A DNA stretch of 12,977 bases from Bacillota bacterium (GTDB taxonomy: Bacteria; Bacillota_C; Negativicutes; JAEYSJ01): contig JAEYSJ010000031.1 in assembly GCA_023434855.1 (NCBI GenBank), forward strand, positions 1 through 12,977, in the 5' to 3' direction. The position numbers and the translations under genes were made by a program. The notes under the pieces are model-generated. The model was not told the origin of the DNA and made no database searches. It saw nothing but the letters and a program-made list of their open reading frames with translations. How positions within the stretch are numbered: the first letter of the stretch is position 1; every line of letters begins with the position of its first letter. Positions 6,002 to 12,977 of the stretch are shown one piece after another.

Positions 6002-6187
6002 AAAGTGTGTCCAGGGTTTCTTATGGCCAGCGTTGTCCATAGATAATGTATTATATTTATGTGTGCTGGCTATGGCTGTGACCGATGACACAGGCGCTAT
6101 AATGCGCTCACCGATGGGACAAAAACCCGGACGGGGGAGTTTCGCTCATTTTACTAAGAAGCGTACTCTCCTTTCCGGGTTGTTTTT
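5997..6187 (+). terminator. Riboswitch expression platform: antiterminator and intrinsic terminator
   Basis: The terminator stem is AACCCGGA (6124-6131) with TCCGGGTT (6174-6181), extended inside by GGGGGAGT/ACTCTCCT with wobbles, followed by G and TTTTT (6183-6187). The competing antiterminator pairs GAGTGAAA (5997-6004), which includes the 3' strand of P1, with TTTCGCTC (6140-6147; one G-U), and GTCC-A-GGGTTT (6009-6019) with AAACCCGGAC (6123-6132; one bulged A). The two folds are mutually exclusive: P1 formation upon ligand binding removes the antiterminator, giving an OFF switch. The linker between the antiterminator strands holds an extra hairpin, ATGGCCAGC (6023-6031) with GCTGGCTAT (6065-6073). 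Confidence 0.85.
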
Positions 6188-6265
6188 CATGGAGGTGGTA
6201 AATTACCAAGTACTGGACATGCCTGACATCTTAATATTTCTTTACAGTCAAGAAGGGAGAAAAAA

Positions 6266-7636
6266 ATGTTAGAAAAACTATTTGAGCTTAGAGCACGCAA
6301 AACAGACGTAAATACCGAAATTATGGCCGGTATTACCACATTTATGACCATGGCTTACATATTATTTGTTAATCCCAGCATTCTCGGTGCTGCCGGTATG
6401 GACAAAAATGCCGTACTTTTAGCTACCGCCATTGGTGCCGGTGCGGTTACTATTATGATGGGCCTGTTTGTCAATTATCCTATAGCGCTGGCGCCGGGTA
6501 TGGGACTCAATGCGTTTTATGCTTTTACCGTCGTTATTGGCATGGGCGTTTCCTGGCAGGTAGCACTGGGAGCAGTATTTATCTCCGGTCTTATATTTAT
6601 TTTGCTTACTGTCACGCAAATACGGCAACTGCTGGTCGAAGGGATGCCCACTTCGTTGAAGCATGCCATTACTGTGGGTATCGGCTTATTTATTACAATT
6701 ATCGGCCTGAAGATTTCCGGTTTGATGAGTATCAGGCTGTCGCTTATTCCCCCGACCCTGGAAAAGATCATTGCCGCTAAAGGCAATGGCACTCCGATGT
6801 ATTTTGAAACTATTATTGAAATGGGTAAAATGGCGGACAAAGAGGTGTTGCTGGCAGTATTCGGCCTACTGCTTATGGGTATAATGATAGCCCGCCGGGT
6901 AAAAGGTGCAATGCTGATTGGCATTCTTGTTACAACTCTTGTCGGTATTGTCATGGGTATTGTTAATATCCCGGCCGGTTTTAGTCCGCTGGCTATTCCG
7001 GATTTCAGCAGAAATGCATTTTTTGCACTGGACATTAAGGGTGCTCTCAGTATGGGCCTGATGACGATCATCTTTACATTTACCTTCGTGGAATTGTTTG
7101 ATACGATGGGAACGTTGGTGGGGACGGCTACCAAGGCCGGTTTAATGGATGAGAGCGGCAAGTTTCCCGGGATCGGTAAGGCAATGGCGGTTGATGCTAC
7201 CGGTGTAAGTTTAGGCGCGTTATTAGGGACAAGCACCATAACTGCTTATGTTGAAAGCGCTGCCGGAATTGGCGCAGGTGGTCGCACCGGTCTTGCGGCA
7301 ATCGTTTGCGGGGTGCTCTTTCTGCTGGCATTGTTTTTTGCACCACTGGCCGGTTTAATCCCTGATGCAGCTACCGCACCGGCTCTGATCATTGTAGGTG
7401 TACTGATGATGGAAGCGGTGCGACATATTGATTTTACTGATTTTACCGAAGCGCTGCCGGCATTTTTGACAATAGTGCTGATGCCGTTTACCTATAGCAT
7501 CGCCAATGGTGTTTCCGCCGGTCTGGTAGTGTATCCGCTGATTAAGCTGGTCACCGGGCGCGGACGGGAAGTACACTGGATAGTGTATGTACTGGCTGTT
7601 TTGGTAATCGCCAGATTTGTATTCCTCGCAGAGTAA
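6266..7636 (+). CDS. pbuG: Guanine/hypoxanthine permease, NCS2 family (AzgA/PbuG type)
   Basis: A 456-residue inner-membrane protein with about 12-14 helices, a normal length for the AzgA-like NCS2 branch. Visible family motifs are TEIMAGITTFMTMAYI near the N-terminus (17-32), the substrate-site helix APGMGLNAFYAF (76-87), VELFDTMGTL (275-284) with the conserved Glu/Asp, and GTSTITAYVESAAGI (321-335), followed by GGRTG. It imports guanine/hypoxanthine (possibly adenine) by proton symport. The C-type aptamer upstream argues for guanine or hypoxanthine as the physiological substrate. The start ATG 6266 has GAAGGGAG (6252-6259) 6 nt upstream. It is a single-gene transcription unit: promoter 5884, riboswitch, gene, then the terminator at 7689-7725. 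Confidence 0.92.
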   Translation: MLEKLFELRARKTDVNTEIMAGITTFMTMAYILFVNPSILGAAGMDKNAVLLATAIGAGAVTIMMGLFVNYPIALAPGMGLNAFYAFTVVIGMGVSWQVALGAVFISGLIFILLTVTQIRQLLVEGMPTSLKHAITVGIGLFITIIGLKISGLMSIRLSLIPPTLEKIIAAKGNGTPMYFETIIEMGKMADKEVLLAVFGLLLMGIMIARRVKGAMLIGILVTTLVGIVMGIVNIPAGFSPLAIPDFSRNAFFALDIKGALSMGLMTIIFTFTFVELFDTMGTLVGTATKAGLMDESGKFPGIGKAMAVDATGVSLGALLGTSTITAYVESAAGIGAGGRTGLAAIVCGVLFLLALFFAPLAGLIPDAATAPALIIVGVLMMEAVRHIDFTDFTEALPAFLTIVLMPFTYSIANGVSAGLVVYPLIKLVTGRGREVHWIVYVLAVLVIARFVFLAE

Positions 7637-7688
7637 TAAAGTTCTACTAACGGTTCGTGTTTTTAGACATGCTCTAATTGGGAACAAT

Positions 7689-7725
7689 AAACCCAGACAT
7701 TGAGTAAGCTTAATGTCTGGGTTTT
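7689..7725 (+). terminator. Intrinsic terminator after the purine permease gene
   Basis: AAACCCAGACATT (7689-7701) and AATGTCTGGGTTT (7712-7724) are exact 13-bp complements around GAGTAAGCTT, inside which three more pairs can form. The right arm ends in TTTT then AATAA. The A-rich left flank and T-rich right flank make it usable in both directions, but the position fits ending the permease transcript. Confidence 0.85.
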
Positions 7726-7760
7726 AATAATCAGGTAGACGTTATTTAACCGACGAGTTC

Positions 7761-7866
7761 GCCAAGGGCGCCAAGCGTTACGGAAGGGTCAACCACCAAG
7801 ACGCAAAGACGCCAAGGAGAACACAAGAAAACATATCCCTTGGCGCTCTTGGCGTCCTTGGCGGTT
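7761..7866. repeat. GCCAAG-type imperfect palindromic repeat upstream of purE
   Basis: AACCACCAAGACGCAAAGACGCCAAGG (7791-7817, given here in full only as a landmark) would pair with the arm at 7837-7866, whose complement reads AACCGCCAAGG then ACGCCAAGAGCGCCAAGGG, with two substitutions and two single-base gaps. A further GCCAAGGGCGCCAAGCG lies at 7761-7777. The unit GCCAAG recurs six or more times across both strands. It is a REP-like or miniature-element hairpin with no coding potential, occupying most of the purE leader. The remaining bases 7867-7915 show no aptamer and no convincing promoter. Confidence 0.55.
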
Positions 7867-7915
7867 AATCGTATAGCTTATAGCCAATCCAACGTGACAA
7901 AGAAAGGGTGATTTG

Positions 7916-8401
7916 ATGAAAACAGCAATCATTATGGGCAGCGATTCCGACTGGCCGGTATTGGAACCGGCGGTTAATTTATTGCGTGAATTTGGCATTG
8001 AAACTGAGGTAGTAGTTGCCTCAGCCCACCGGACTCCTGATAAAGTGCATGATTTTGCTGCAACGGCCCGGGAACGGGGGGTCAAAGTAATTATCGCCGC
8101 CGCCGGTGCGGCAGCTCATTTACCCGGTGTAATAGCCAGTTATACCACTTTACCCGTAATCGGCGTTCCCATTAACGCCACTCCCCTAAACGGTGTTGAC
8201 GCCTTATACAGTATTGTCCAGATGCCGTCAGGCATTCCTGTGGCTTCCATGGCGATTAACGGTGCAAAAAATGCCGCCATTTTTGCCGCGCAAATTTTGG
8301 CTACAGGCAACGCCGAACTTGAAGCCAAGCTGCTGCAACAACGCCAGGCAATGGCGGAAGAAGTAGCAAAGAAGGCTGCGAAGGTTTCGGCAAATTTTTA
8401 A
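7916..8401 (+). CDS. purE: N5-carboxyaminoimidazole ribonucleotide mutase (PurE, class I)
   Basis: 161 residues, the usual PurE length. It converts N5-CAIR to CAIR in de novo purine synthesis. The nucleotide-binding loop GSDSDWP (8-14) and SAHRTP (36-41) with the catalytic His38 are intact, followed by the Gly/Ala-rich [10 protein letters not shown] segment and the C-terminal helix typical of class I octamers. ATG 7916 is chosen over the in-frame TTG 7913 because GAAAGGGTG (7902-7910) then sits 5 nt upstream. Class I PurE needs PurK to make N5-CAIR; no purK is in this window. It is the first gene of the pur operon, 19 nt before purC. Its leader is unusual for lack of a visible riboswitch and presence of the palindromic repeat. 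Confidence 0.95.
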   Translation: MKTAIIMGSDSDWPVLEPAVNLLREFGIETEVVVASAHRTPDKVHDFAATARERGVKVIIAAAGAAAHLPGVIASYTTLPVIGVPINATPLNGVDALYSIVQMPSGIPVASMAINGAKNAAIFAAQILATGNAELEAKLLQQRQAMAEEVAKKAAKVSANF

Positions 8402-8420
8402 TATACAGGAGGTTGGAAAC

Positions 8421-9131
8421 ATGGAAAAGAAACCATTATATGAAGGCAAGGCAAAACAGGTATTTGCCACTGATAAACCGGATGAACTGCTGGTGTTCTT
8501 TAAAGATGATGCAACTGCGTTTAACGGTGCGAAAAAAGGAACCATTCAAAGCAAAGGTGTACTGAATAACAAAATTTCTACTTTCTTTTTTGAATTGCTG
8601 GGCAAACACGGTATCCCGCATCACTTGGTGCGCATGGTAAGTGACCGGGAGATGCTTGTCAAGAATTTAAAAATCCTGCCAGTGGAAGTGGTGGTTCGCA
8701 ATATCGCCGCCGGCAGTCTGGCAAAACGCATCGGCTGGGCGGAAGGTACCAAGCTGCCTAGCACTGTACTGGAATTGTACTATAAAAATGATGAATTAGG
8801 CGATCCCCTCATCAATGAATATCATATCAAGGCCATGGGACTGGCTACCGAGGAGCAGGTAAAAACTATATCCCAATACGCCTTAAAGATCAACGAAATT
8901 TTAAGCAACTATCTTAAGGACAAAAATCTGGAATTGATTGATTTCAAACTGGAATTTGGCGTTCATAACGGCGTAGTGCTGCTGGGTGATGAGATTTCCC
9001 CCGATACCTGCCGCTTCTGGGACACCAAAACCGGCGAGAAATTGGACAAAGACCGATTCCGCCGCGATCTTGGCAATGTAGAGGAAGCGTATAAAGAAGT
9101 ACTGCAGCGCTTAACAGGAGAAGTAATATGA
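8421..9131 (+). CDS. purC: Phosphoribosylaminoimidazole-succinocarboxamide (SAICAR) synthase
   Basis: 236 residues, the standard bacterial length. It is an ATP-dependent enzyme ligating aspartate to CAIR. The N-terminal YEGKAKQVF (7-15) is the ATP-binding loop, [10 protein letters not shown] (90-99) is the conserved central motif, and [11 protein letters not shown] (191-201) is the C-terminal signature with metal-binding acids. The start ATG has CAGGAGG (8406-8412) 8 nt upstream. Its TGA stop (9129-9131) overlaps the purF ATG in an ATGA, indicating translational coupling. Confidence 0.96.
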   Translation: MEKKPLYEGKAKQVFATDKPDELLVFFKDDATAFNGAKKGTIQSKGVLNNKISTFFFELLGKHGIPHHLVRMVSDREMLVKNLKILPVEVVVRNIAAGSLAKRIGWAEGTKLPSTVLELYYKNDELGDPLINEYHIKAMGLATEEQVKTISQYALKINEILSNYLKDKNLELIDFKLEFGVHNGVVLLGDEISPDTCRFWDTKTGEKLDKDRFRRDLGNVEEAYKEVLQRLTGEVI

Positions 9132-10585
9132 TTGACAAAGAACTGGACAGCGATAAGCTGCACGAGGAGTGCGGTGTATTTGGCATATATTCCCGCCAGG
9201 AAAATGTATCGCTGAATACGTATTGGGGTCTTTATGCCCTGCAGCACCGGGGTCAGGAAAGCGCCGGGATAGCCATAACCGACGGCGCCTGGATGGACGT
9301 GCACCGGGGAATGGGGCTCGTAAATGAAGTGTTTCGCCATCAGCTGCCTTTTATGGAAGGACAGCATATTGCCATCGGCCATGTACGGTATTCTACCACC
9401 GGGTCAAGCCTGCTGATGAATACCCAGCCGCTGATGGTTACCTATTCGGGAGGACATATCAGCCTGTCCCACAACGGCAACCTGACCAATGCCAGAGAAC
9501 TCAGGCAGGAACTGGAGGAAAATGGCTGCGTTTTTCAGACGTCCATTGACAGTGAAGTCATTGTCAGCCTGATTGCCCGTTCCCGTAAACCAACGATTGA
9601 GGAAAAAATCATTGAAAGTTTAAGCCGCGTTGACGGCGCCTATTGTCTGCTGATTATGACTGAGGATAAGCTGATTGGGGTGCGCGATCCCCAGGGTTTT
9701 AGACCGTTGTGTATCGGCAAGCTGCATGACGGCTGGGTGATTGCTTCCGAGTCCTGTGCGCTGGACTGTGTGGGTGCTGATTTTGTCCGGGACGTGGCGC
9801 CCGGAGAAATGGTGATAATTGATGAAAACGGTTTGGAATGCCGCCGCTTCGCAAAAGAGGCAAACCAGGCCATGTGTATTTTTGAATATATCTATTTTGC
9901 CCGGCCTGACAGTGTAATTGACGGGCAAAGCGTTCATCAGGCCAGATTTGAGATGGGCAGGCAGCTTGCCCGGGAGAGCGGTTTTAAAGGCGATATTGTA
10001 ATTTCCGTGCCGGATTCAGGCACTACTGCCGCCATTGGTTTTAGTGCTGAAACAGGCATTCCCTTTTCCGAAGGTTTGATGAAAAACCGGTATATCGGCC
10101 GGACGTTTATCCAGCCGGAACAGAAAAAACGGGATTTAAGTGTGCGTATCAAGCTTAATGCCGTCAATTCGGTGGTTGCCGGTAAATCGGTCATTATGGT
10201 GGACGACTCTATAGTGCGGGGTACCACCAGCGGCAAAATTGTCCGCATGCTCAAAGAAGCCGGGGCTAAATCAGTACATATGTGTGTCAGCTCCCCGCCT
10301 ATTTGCTTTCCCTGTTTTTATGGCATTGATACTTCTGCCCGCCGGGAATTGATTGCTGCCACGAAAAATGTGGAGCAGATCAGGCAGTTTATCGGCGCAG
10401 ATTCGCTGCACTATCTATCATTGGACGGGTTGTGCCGGTCGGTGACTAACACCAGATGCGGCAGCATGTGTTATGCCTGTTTCAACGGCGACTACCGTAC
10501 CTCTACGCCCTGTGCCGACAACAGCGACAGCAAGTTTGTCTTCGAACGGCGCGGCTGTGATCCGGTGCGGGAAATACAGAATTAG
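9128..10585 (+). CDS. purF: Amidophosphoribosyltransferase (glutamine PRPP amidotransferase)
   Basis: 485 residues; the first committed step, making phosphoribosylamine from PRPP and glutamine. A 14-residue leader ends in EE before C15-GVFGI; C15 is the N-terminal nucleophile after propeptide removal. Glutaminase motifs include [19 protein letters not shown] and SHNGNLTNA. The PRPP loop is [15 protein letters not shown] (355-369). C250 ([14 protein letters not shown]), C396 (FPCFYGID), C448 and C451 (SMCYAC) match the four ligands of the Bacillus-type 4Fe-4S cluster, so this is the Fe-S, propeptide-containing class, which is oxygen-sensitive and feedback-inhibited by nucleotides. The purC stop overlaps its start by 4 nt, with ACAGGAG about 6 nt before it; purM follows 19 nt after the stop. 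Confidence 0.96.
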   Translation: MIDKELDSDKLHEECGVFGIYSRQENVSLNTYWGLYALQHRGQESAGIAITDGAWMDVHRGMGLVNEVFRHQLPFMEGQHIAIGHVRYSTTGSSLLMNTQPLMVTYSGGHISLSHNGNLTNARELRQELEENGCVFQTSIDSEVIVSLIARSRKPTIEEKIIESLSRVDGAYCLLIMTEDKLIGVRDPQGFRPLCIGKLHDGWVIASESCALDCVGADFVRDVAPGEMVIIDENGLECRRFAKEANQAMCIFEYIYFARPDSVIDGQSVHQARFEMGRQLARESGFKGDIVISVPDSGTTAAIGFSAETGIPFSEGLMKNRYIGRTFIQPEQKKRDLSVRIKLNAVNSVVAGKSVIMVDDSIVRGTTSGKIVRMLKEAGAKSVHMCVSSPPICFPCFYGIDTSARRELIAATKNVEQIRQFIGADSLHYLSLDGLCRSVTNTRCGSMCYACFNGDYRTSTPCADNSDSKFVFERRGCDPVREIQN

Positions 10586-10604
10586 TTACTCGGGAGGATA
10601 ACGA

Positions 10605-11654
10605 ATGAGCGAACTTACCTATAAAGCGGCCGGAGTAGACATAGATGCCGGCAACCGGTCGGTGGAATTGATTAAACAGCATGTGCGGTCTACCTATCGT
10701 CCGGAGGTATTGGGAGATATCGGTGGTTTCGGCGGCCTGTTTGCCCTGAATATCGCCAAATACAGCCAGCCGGTACTGGTCTCAGGCACCGACGGGGTTG
10801 GCACTAAACTGTGCATCGCTTTTATGGCGGATAAACACGATACTATCGGCCAGGATGCAGTGGCCATGTGTGTTAACGACATTTTGGTACAAGGGGCTGA
10901 ACCCTTGTTTTTCCTTGATTATCTGGCAGTAGGCAAACTGGAGCCGGAAAAGGTTGCGGCAATTGTCAGCGGCGTGGCTGGAGCCTGCCGGGAATCAGGC
11001 TGTGCCCTTATTGGCGGCGAAACGGCGGAGATGGCCGGTTTTTACGCCCAGGGGGAATATGATATCGGTGGTTTTGCCGTAGGTGTTGTCGACAGACCGC
11101 GCATCATAACAGGCGAGCATATTGCGCCAGGAGATGTACTTATCGGGTTGCCTTCCAGCGGCCTGCATTCCAACGGCTTCTCCCTTGTGCGCAAAATATG
11201 TTTTGACGTGAAAAAACTGCCTGTCAGCGAATATATTCCGGAACTAAAGAAAACGCTGGGCGAAGAGCTGTTGACGCCAACCCGCCTGTATCCTAAAGCA
11301 TGTCTGCCCCTTTTTGGCAAATTTGATATCAAAGGCATGGTGCACATCACTGGCGGCGGTTTTTATGACAACATTCCCCGGGTGCTGCCTGCTAACTGTG
11401 CAGTGGAAGTGGATACCGCCGTCTGGCCAATGCCGCCTGTTTTTGGCCTGCTGCAGTCCTGGGGCAATGTAGCCTGGCCGGAAATGTACCGTACCTTTAA
11501 CATGGGTATTGGCATGATTCTGGTCGTGCCTGCCGGACAAGAGGCTGCTGTGCGCCAAAACCTGACAGAACGGGGTGAACAGTCTTATGTTATCGGCAGA
11601 GTTACTGCCGGGGCACGGGAGGTAGTCCTGAAAGGGGGCGTATTCGGTGAGTAA
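10605..11654 (+). CDS. purM: Phosphoribosylformylglycinamidine cyclo-ligase (AIR synthetase)
   Basis: 349 residues, normal length. It closes the imidazole ring of FGAM with ATP to give AIR. Family motifs are present: [12 protein letters not shown] at the N-terminus, GTDGVGTKL (61-69) in the ATP/substrate site, [18 protein letters not shown] and [12 protein letters not shown] (136-147), then [13 protein letters not shown] and the C-terminal [19 protein letters not shown] (10592-10597) is 7 nt before the ATG. Its TAA (11652-11654) overlaps purN by 8 nt. Confidence 0.96.
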   Translation: MSELTYKAAGVDIDAGNRSVELIKQHVRSTYRPEVLGDIGGFGGLFALNIAKYSQPVLVSGTDGVGTKLCIAFMADKHDTIGQDAVAMCVNDILVQGAEPLFFLDYLAVGKLEPEKVAAIVSGVAGACRESGCALIGGETAEMAGFYAQGEYDIGGFAVGVVDRPRIITGEHIAPGDVLIGLPSSGLHSNGFSLVRKICFDVKKLPVSEYIPELKKTLGEELLTPTRLYPKACLPLFGKFDIKGMVHITGGGFYDNIPRVLPANCAVEVDTAVWPMPPVFGLLQSWGNVAWPEMYRTFNMGIGMILVVPAGQEAAVRQNLTERGEQSYVIGRVTAGAREVVLKGGVFGE

Positions 11655-12279
11655 TAAGACTGTGCTGGGTGTACTGGCATCAGGCCGCGGCAGCAATCTG
11701 CAGGCGATTATCGATGCCATTAATGCCGGACGGCTGTCAGCCAAGGTTGGGGTGGTTATCAGCGACAATCCTGAGGCCAATGTGCTGAAGCGAATCGCCG
11801 GCTTTACTATTCCTGCCATATGTATCGAACGCAAGAATTTTGCCACCCAGGCCGAGTTTGAAGCTGCCATTGCGGCGGAACTGAACATTCACCACGTGGA
11901 ACTAGTGGTGCTGGCCGGGTTTATGCGGATATTAAGTCCTTATTTTGTCAATTTATTGTCAGGCAGGGTAATAAATATTCATCCGTCTTTGCTGCCGGCT
12001 TTTCCCGGCGTCGATCCACAGAAACAGGCGCTTGACTACGGGGTGAAAGTATCCGGCTGCACAGTGCACTTTATCGATGAAGGCATGGACACTGGGCCGA
12101 TCATTTTGCAGGAAGCTGTGCCGGTACAGGAAGGTGATACCCCGGAGACGCTGGCAGCGCGTATCTTGCATGTGGAACATGTGCTGTATCCCCGGGCGAT
12201 CAGCCTGTACTCCGCAGGGCGCCTCGAGATTGAAGGGCGACGGGTGAAGATTCTGGATAAGGGTGAGGAAACTGTATGA
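11647..12279 (+). CDS. purN: Phosphoribosylglycinamide formyltransferase (GAR transformylase, folate type)
   Basis: 210 residues. It transfers a formyl group from 10-formyl-tetrahydrofolate to [13 protein letters not shown] (12-21) is the phosphate-binding loop. The catalytic residues are present: N110 and H112 in [11 protein letters not shown], and D148 in DEGMDTGP. The start is GTG 11647 inside the purM end, with AAAGGGGG about 8 nt upstream; no better start exists in frame. The purM overlap (8 nt) and the ATGA overlap with purH point to tight coupling. Confidence 0.96.
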   Translation: MSNKTVLGVLASGRGSNLQAIIDAINAGRLSAKVGVVISDNPEANVLKRIAGFTIPAICIERKNFATQAEFEAAIAAELNIHHVELVVLAGFMRILSPYFVNLLSGRVINIHPSLLPAFPGVDPQKQALDYGVKVSGCTVHFIDEGMDTGPIILQEAVPVQEGDTPETLAARILHVEHVLYPRAISLYSAGRLEIEGRRVKILDKGEETV

Positions 12280-12977
12280 AAATAAAACGCGTATTAATTA
12301 GCGTATCTGATAAAACAGGTGTCGTCGAGCTTGCGAAAGCGCTGAACGGCTATGGTGTGGAGATAATCTCCACCGGCGGCACCATGAAGGCACTTAAGGA
12401 AGCCGGCATTCCTGTTACTTATGTCAGTGAAGTTACCGGCTTTCCTGAAATAATGGACGGGCGGGTCAAGACGCTCAACCCCTATATTCATGGCGGTATT
12501 CTGGCCATCCGGGATAATCCGGAGCATGTGGCTGCCATGGATAAACATAATATCCGCGGCATAGATATGGTGGTAGTGAACTTGTACCCCTTCCGCCAGA
12601 CCATTGCCAAGCCGGATGTGACCCTGGCAGATGCAGTGGAGAATATCGACATTGGCGGTCCGGCGATGATCAGGGCGGCGGCCAAGAACTTTCAATATGT
12701 GGCGGTAGTAGTAAATCCGGCTAGATATGAGGATATTTTACGCCAGTTGGCGCAAAACGGTGAAATCCCGCCGCAAATGCGTATGGCGCTGGCGAAAGAA
12801 GCCTATAACCATACTGCCGAGTATGATGCCTGCATTGCCGGCTATCTGGCCGGACAGCTGGGAGAAGGGCAGTTTCCTGATACCTTGCAAATGGTATATG
12901 AAAAAGCCCAGGTTTTGCGTTATGGCGAGAACCCCCACCAGCAGGCGGCCTTTTACCGGGAAAAGCATTTTACCGGG
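12276..12977 (+). CDS. purH: Bifunctional AICAR transformylase/IMP cyclohydrolase, 3' truncated by window edge
   Basis: ATG 12276 overlaps the purN TGA in ATGA. The 234 codons to the window end stay open, and the gene runs beyond it (typical PurH is about 510-525 residues). The N-terminal MGS-like IMP cyclohydrolase domain is here: ISVSDKTG (8-15), STGGT (32-36), GRVKTLNPYIHGG, VVNLYPF and ENIDIGGPAMIRAAAKN. LRYGENPHQ (214-222) marks the start of the AICAR formyltransferase domain. It performs the last two steps to IMP. GGTGAGGAA (12262-12270) lies 5 nt before the start. Confidence 0.96.
   Translation, partial: MKIKRVLISVSDKTGVVELAKALNGYGVEIISTGGTMKALKEAGIPVTYVSEVTGFPEIMDGRVKTLNPYIHGGILAIRDNPEHVAAMDKHNIRGIDMVVVNLYPFRQTIAKPDVTLADAVENIDIGGPAMIRAAAKNFQYVAVVVNPARYEDILRQLAQNGEIPPQMRMALAKEAYNHTAEYDACIAGYLAGQLGEGQFPDTLQMVYEKAQVLRYGENPHQQAAFYREKHFTG

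Noticed and set aside
6098..6103. Perfect TATAAT as an internal promoter for the permease
   Set aside because: No -35 box at 16-18 nt upstream, and the hexamer is the loop of a GCGC stem; a good promoter already lies at 5884-5913.
6033..6272. 79-codon plus-strand ORF between riboswitch and permease
   Set aside because: It lies across the linker and terminator of the riboswitch, which fully explain the sequence.
6517..7239. 240-codon minus-strand ORF inside the permease gene
   Set aside because: It is antisense to conserved NCS2 motifs; the long open frame is a by-product of codon bias in the real gene.
7650..7690. PurR-box-like pair, GGTTCGTGTTTTT and GGGAACAATAA, before purE
   Set aside because: The two halves are in the wrong relative order for a Bacillus PurBox pair, lack the central CGAAC in the second copy, and lie before the permease terminator.
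11244..11888. 214-codon minus-strand ORF spanning purM and purN
   Set aside because: Antisense shadow of two well-supported overlapping pur genes.

Overview
This 12,977-base window looks like chromosomal DNA from an anaerobic, low-to-mid GC Firmicute. A member of the Negativicutes (Sporomusa/Pelosinus-like) is my best guess. The guess rests on strong AGGAGG-type ribosome binding sites, the gene order purE-purC-purF-purM-purN-purH, a guanine riboswitch on a purine permease, a B12-dependent mutase beside a KamB-like ATPase, and dispersed palindromic repeats. The taxonomic call is inference, not a database result. I see no tRNA, rRNA, CRISPR array, transposase or phage gene.

Layout. (1) 1-1011: the 3' part of a polytopic membrane transporter-like gene that enters from the left edge. 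(2) 1012-1578: a gap holding a minus-strand, cysteine-rich mini-ORF with a perfect Shine-Dalgarno but a broken frame at its start, a strong hairpin at its 3' end, and a perfect inverted repeat upstream of the next gene. (3) 1579-3381: a TerC/YjbE-type membrane protein followed 27 nt later by a KamB-like P-loop ATPase, closed by a strong hairpin that begins on the stop codon. (4) 3382-3738: a gap with a degenerate dispersed palindromic repeat. (5) 3739-5837: an unrecognised small ORF and a 607-residue protein with an N-terminal B12-binding domain and a C-terminal glutamate-mutase-epsilon-like barrel. (6) 5838-7725: a complete guanine-responsive unit of promoter, aptamer, antiterminator/terminator, NCS2 purine permease gene and terminator. 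(7) 7726-7915: a gap with a GCCAAG-type imperfect palindrome. (8) 7916-12977: the start of the de novo purine operon, purE, purC, purF, purM, purN and 5' purH, with overlaps or gaps of 19 nt or less; purH runs off the right edge.

How it works together. The right half is purine supply. The permease scavenges guanine/hypoxanthine and is shut off by a riboswitch when guanine is plentiful, and the pur operon makes IMP de novo. No second aptamer is visible in front of purE, so the two arms appear to be controlled differently. The left half is less ordinary. A KamB-like ATPase (a family linked to reactivation of B12-dependent aminomutases) sits close to a fused B12 mutase of uncertain substrate, suggesting an enzyme-plus-repair pair. 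This pair, the riboswitch switching geometry and the broken cysteine-rich mini-gene are the most interesting items.
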